DNA of 9,150 bases, from positions 1 through 9,150 of the forward strand of contig DATDRF010000247.1 in assembly GCA_035291905.1 (NCBI GenBank). The letters are read 5' to 3'. Positions 6,600-9,150 of this stretch are shown here, one piece after another. The number at the start of each line of letters is the position of its first letter. Position 1 is the stretch's first letter. The DNA is from JACPLA01 sp035291905 (GTDB lineage Bacteria > Bacteroidota > Ignavibacteria > UBA10030). Both the position numbers and the translations under genes were made by a program. The notes under the pieces were generated by a model, which worked only from the letters and a program-made list of their open reading frames with translations, was not told the DNA's origin and did not search any database.

Positions 6600-7880
6600 A
6601 TGACCCTTTCAATCCAATCTTTCCGGCTCGTTGTGTCTACAGGGATCTTGTTCGCAGCCGCAACAGCAGCTCTTAACGCCCAGACGGGAAGCATCAATAG
6701 CACGCTCGGCTCGGGCGGCTCGTTCACAGTAAAGGGCGCCACAAGTGATTCGCTCTTGGTCGTGAATGATAATGGCAAGATCGGAGTCGGAACAGTCAAT
6801 CCGGCTGAAAAACTTGACATCAACGGAAACCTGAAAGTTCGTGGCGCGGTGCGCCTCGGAACCGGGGCCGCAGGTGATACTGCCGGGACACTCACCGTCG
6901 TCGGGAATGACGGCATCGTCGCTGACGGCAATATCAACAGCGGAACGACGCTCTCCTTGGGCGCAGGTACACGGATGATGTGGTATCCCAGGAAGGCCGC
7001 CTTCAGAGCCGGCTGGATTGACGGAACTCACTGGAATGATGTAAACATCGGGACCTACTCCGTGGCGATGGGGGGAGAGACAATCGCCAGCGGGAGTGCA
7101 TCGACAGCATTGGGATTTAGCTCAACGGCAAGCGGATATTCTTCTGTAGCGCTTGGGTGGATTGCGTCTGCAACCGCGGATTATTCTGCCGTGATAGGCG
7201 CTGCCAGTACTGCAAGCGGTTACGTTTCGACCGCAATAGGGTTCGGTATAACGGCGAGTGGTGCTTACTCCACGGCGATGGGGAATTATGTCTCCACAAA
7301 CAACAAGAGCGGGGCGTTTATCATAGGAGACAGCACAACCTCGATGACAAATTCCTCGGCAGCCAATGAAATGACGATGCGGTTTGCGGGCGGATATAGG
7401 TTGTTTACCAACAGCCCCGCGACAGTAGGGGCATCGTTGGCAGCCGGGGGCAACAGTTGGGGCACAATTTCAGATTCTACGAGGAAGGAGAACTTTCAGG
7501 TGGTAAACGCTGAAGCGTTTCTGGGAAAGCTGGCTCAACTGCAATTGGGGTCATGGAATTACCGAGGCCAGGATCCGCGCAAGTTCCGCCATTACGGTCC
7601 CATGGCGCAGGAGTGGTTCGCCGCATTCGGGCATGACGGGATCGGGATAATCGGGACCGACACGACACTTGCGACGGCCGACGTGGACGGAGTGACGCTG
7701 ATAGCGGTTCAGGCGTTGGAGAAGCGGACAGCCGGGATGCGTGAAACTGCTGCCACAGTTCTCTCTCTTGAAGCGCGGGTGAAAGAGCTTCAAAAAGAGA
7801 ACGCTGAACTAAGGGCCCGGCTTCAAGCCGTTGAATCGGCCGTCAGGAATATCGCAGCGGTGAACTCAGGTACGAAATAA
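6600..7880 (+). CDS. Secreted YadA-head-like repeat protein with C-terminal peptidase S74 chaperone domain
   Basis: A 426-residue exported, probably trimeric fibre protein. The start at 6600 follows AAGGAG and opens a signal peptide (core about 8-25, cleavage A27|Q28, LNA-QTG). Next is a beta-rich N-terminal part with SGGSFTVKGATSDSLLVVND and then GKIGVGTVNPAEKLDINGNL, a segment typical of tail-fibre-like proteins. Six exact 14-residue units of YadA-head (Hep_Hag) type, S-x-A-x-G....ASG.., fill about 154-237. The C-terminal domain is an S74 (endosialidase-type) intramolecular chaperone. Ser291 and Lys296 in ISDSTRKENF have the S-x4-K spacing of the autocleavage dyad, followed by RHYGPMAQEW and DVDGVTLIAVQAL. 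A coiled coil (about 380-418, LEARVKELQKENAELRARL) ends it. In known S74 proteins this domain guides trimer folding and then cuts itself off. It has no T9SS tail and no autotransporter barrel, so its anchoring is unclear. Phage tail fibres share the domain, but no phage genes are here. Confidence 0.88.
   Translation: MTLSIQSFRLVVSTGILFAAATAALNAQTGSINSTLGSGGSFTVKGATSDSLLVVNDNGKIGVGTVNPAEKLDINGNLKVRGAVRLGTGAAGDTAGTLTVVGNDGIVADGNINSGTTLSLGAGTRMMWYPRKAAFRAGWIDGTHWNDVNIGTYSVAMGGETIASGSASTALGFSSTASGYSSVALGWIASATADYSAVIGAASTASGYVSTAIGFGITASGAYSTAMGNYVSTNNKSGAFIIGDSTTSMTNSSAANEMTMRFAGGYRLFTNSPATVGASLAAGGNSWGTISDSTRKENFQVVNAEAFLGKLAQLQLGSWNYRGQDPRKFRHYGPMAQEWFAAFGHDGIGIIGTDTTLATADVDGVTLIAVQALEKRTAGMRETAATVLSLEARVKELQKENAELRARLQAVESAVRNIAAVNSGTK
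7059..7310 (+). repeat. Six tandem 42-bp units (14-residue YadA-head repeats)
   Basis: Units start at 7059, 7101, 7143, 7185, 7227 and 7269 with no length variation. The consensus is roughly S-T-A-x-G-x-x-x-T-A-S-G-x-Y. The fourth position pair (A-L/M/I-G) and ASG are the conserved points. In YadA this period forms a left-handed trimeric beta-roll. Confidence 0.8.
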
Positions 7881-7903
7881 CCATCCTTCACAAAACACCA
7901 TAC

Positions 7904-7909
7904 AGGAGG
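7904..7909 (+). promoter_or_regulatory. Shine-Dalgarno of the second S74 gene (TTG start)
   Basis: AGGAGG lies 5 nt before TTG 7915, which opens a signal peptide in the frame of the downstream repeat/S74 protein. This supports TTG 7915 as the ancestral start, rather than the later TTG at 8092, which has no such site. Confidence 0.7.
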
Positions 7910-7914
7910 CAGGA

Positions 7915-9114
7915 TTGAGAACGCCATTCTCCACAGCGATCATGCTTGTCGTGCTGACGACAGCGATGTACGGCTAGAACATCAATAACACTCTTGGTTC
8001 GACCGGGGTCTTCACAGTCAAAGACGGCTCGACAACGTTCCTGAGCCTCAGCCAGGCTGACGGATATCTAAGCCTGAACAAAAGCCTCACCTTGCCCGTC
8101 ACAACGAATGCAACACTGGGCGTGATATTCAAGGGAGCGGAAAGATTTATTCATGATTATAAGGCCTCGGCAACGGTTGGATACAACACGTTTGTGGGGG
8201 TGAACGCAGGCAATTTCACCATGAGCGGGACTGCTACTGATGCGAGCTATAATACCGCAGTAGGATATTCTTCGATGTCATCTCTCACCTCTGGTCCGGG
8301 TAATTCGGCGTTTGGGTATCAAGCGCTCTTTTCCAACACAGGGGGATCCCTGAATTCTGCGTTCGGGTACAGCTCGCTGTATTCAAACACCGGTGGCACC
8401 AATTCCGCGTTTGGAGCGCACGCGCTTTACTCGAACACAACGGGTTATAGTAATTCCGCGTTCGGTGCGGCTGCACTCTACCCCAACACAACAGGCAGCA
8501 ATAATTCCGCCTTCGGGAGCAATGCGCTCTATTCAAGCACAGCGGGAAATCGAAATTCCGCTTTTGGGGAAAGCGCCCTCTATTCGGCTGCAGGAGATAG
8601 TAATACTGCGATTGGCTATGAGGCGGGCTCCGGCATTACCACCGGCCATAACAATACATGCATTGGGCACAATGCGCAAGTTCCAACCGGCACATCGAGT
8701 AATCAGGTACGGATCGGTAATACCTCGGTTACGTACGCCGGCGTCCAAGTCGCATGGACAATTACAAGTGACAGGCGATGGAAATCAAATATTATGCACT
8801 CAGGCCTCGGGCTTGATTTTATTTCACGGTTGAGACCTGTCTCGTACATACGCAACAATGATGACAGAAAAAGGACGGAATATGGCTTCATCGCTCAGGA
8901 CATTGAGGAATCCCTGAAAGAGATGGGAGTAGAGAGTACGGGAATGCTCACGGTTGATGACGCGGGAAGATATGAGCTTCGGTACAATGACTTGCTCGCT
9001 CCCATGGTGAAGGCTATTCAGGAGCTGAAACAAGAAAACAATTCACTCAACAATGAACTTGAATCGCTGAAGAAGCTGGTTCAGGCACTCGATATCAAGG
9101 TCGCGTCCAAATGA
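7915..9114 (+). CDS. Secreted repeat protein with C-terminal peptidase S74 domain, interrupted by in-frame TAG at codon 21
   Basis: The frame runs 399 codons from TTG 7915, counting one amber codon. Codons 1-20 form a signal peptide (RTPFS, then a hydrophobic core to AMYG). Codon 21 is TAG (7975-7977), after which NINNTLGSTGVFTVKDGSTT parallels the mature start of the upstream gene. Nine 16-17-residue units (N-S-A-F-G-x-x-A-L-Y-S-N-T-T-G type, the last partial) start at codon 113. The S74 domain follows, with Ser285 and Lys290 in TSDRRWKSNI (S-x4-K dyad), YGFIAQDIEESL and YNDLLAPMVKAI. A coiled coil (about 364-395) ends it. Everything after TAG looks under selection. It may be a fresh pseudogene, a sequencing error or a read-through gene. 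If translation restarts at TTG 8092 (uninterrupted to 9114, 340 residues) or ATG 8221, the product would lack an export signal. It lies 34 nt after the first S74 gene, probably in the same transcript. Confidence 0.8.
7975..7977 (+). other. In-frame amber codon at the signal-peptide cleavage site
   Basis: TAG sits between the signal peptide (ending MYG) and NINNTLG. The first S74 protein has Gln at the matching place (LNA-Q). One C-to-T change of CAG would produce it. TAG also ends the permease gene (3416-3418), so it is not simply reassigned here. Confidence 0.8.
8251..8652 (+). repeat. Eight tandem 48-51-bp units in the second S74 gene
   Basis: Units start at 8251, 8302, 8353, 8401, 8452, 8503, 8554 and 8602, with a partial ninth from 8653. 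Six are 51 bp and two (8353, 8554) are 48 bp. The central units begin AATTC(C/T/G)GC and encode NSAFG..ALYSNTTG. The outer ones are more diverged (NTAVG, NTAIG). Lengths change only by whole codons. Confidence 0.85.
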
Positions 9115-9133
9115 AGATTTTCAAACACATCAC

Positions 9134-9140
9134 GGGAGGG
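9134..9140 (+). promoter_or_regulatory. Probable Shine-Dalgarno of a further gene beyond the right edge
   Basis: GGGAGGG lies 20 nt after the second S74 stop, and the 36 nt there resemble the spacer between the two S74 genes (caaa-acac-cat...ggagg...). A start codon would fall at about 9147-9152, at or just past the edge. ATG 9111, overlapping the stop as ATGA, also opens a frame (MKIFKHITGG) but has no ribosome-binding site of its own. Confidence 0.4.
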
Positions 9141-9150
9141 CAAAGCAAGA

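Noticed and set aside
6600..9114. Prophage tail-fibre module
   Set aside because: Both proteins have Sec signal peptides, which phage fibres lack, and no other phage gene is present.

Overview
The window looks like chromosomal DNA from the Bacteroidota/Ignavibacteriota/Chlorobiota (FCB) group. The main evidence is a C-terminal type IX secretion (T9SS) sorting domain with a YQNYPNPFN-type motif on a glycoside hydrolase. Supporting evidence is an 805-residue double-FtsX permease of a kind common in these phyla, and Gln directly after every intact predicted signal-peptide cleavage site (the 'Q-rule' described for Bacteroidetes). The exact lineage cannot be settled from the window; an Ignavibacteria-like organism is my guess.

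Layout. At 1-387 (minus strand) is the N-terminal part of a secreted TPR-like protein that runs off the left edge, starting with GTG. From 388 to 1000 is a 613-bp divergent intergenic region. It holds a clear MITE-like element at 792-943 with a 15-bp perfect terminal inverted repeat and an 8-bp target-site duplication. A second lone copy of the terminal sequence lies at 641-654, with an interrupted hairpin beside it. At 1001-3418 is the FtsX/MacB-type ABC permease. A hairpin-bearing gap follows, then a secreted family GH31 alpha-glycosidase with a T9SS tail (3582-6218). After a 381-bp gap come two tandem genes for secreted, repeat-rich proteins ending in a peptidase S74 intramolecular chaperone domain (6600-7880 and 7915-9114). 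A Shine-Dalgarno sequence at the right edge suggests that a third gene follows.

How they fit together. Most of what is encoded faces outward: a secreted TPR-like protein, a membrane permease with large periplasmic domains, a T9SS-exported glycosidase and two putative trimeric surface fibres. The S74 genes have Sec signal peptides and no phage genes beside them, so they look like cellular fibres rather than a prophage tail module. No shared pathway is evident, and only the two S74 genes are close enough (34 nt) to suggest co-transcription.

The most notable anomaly is in the second S74 gene. A good ribosome-binding site and signal peptide are followed by an in-frame TAG exactly where the conserved post-cleavage Gln (CAG) is expected. 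The rest of the reading frame is intact, with regular repeats and a conserved Ser-Lys dyad.
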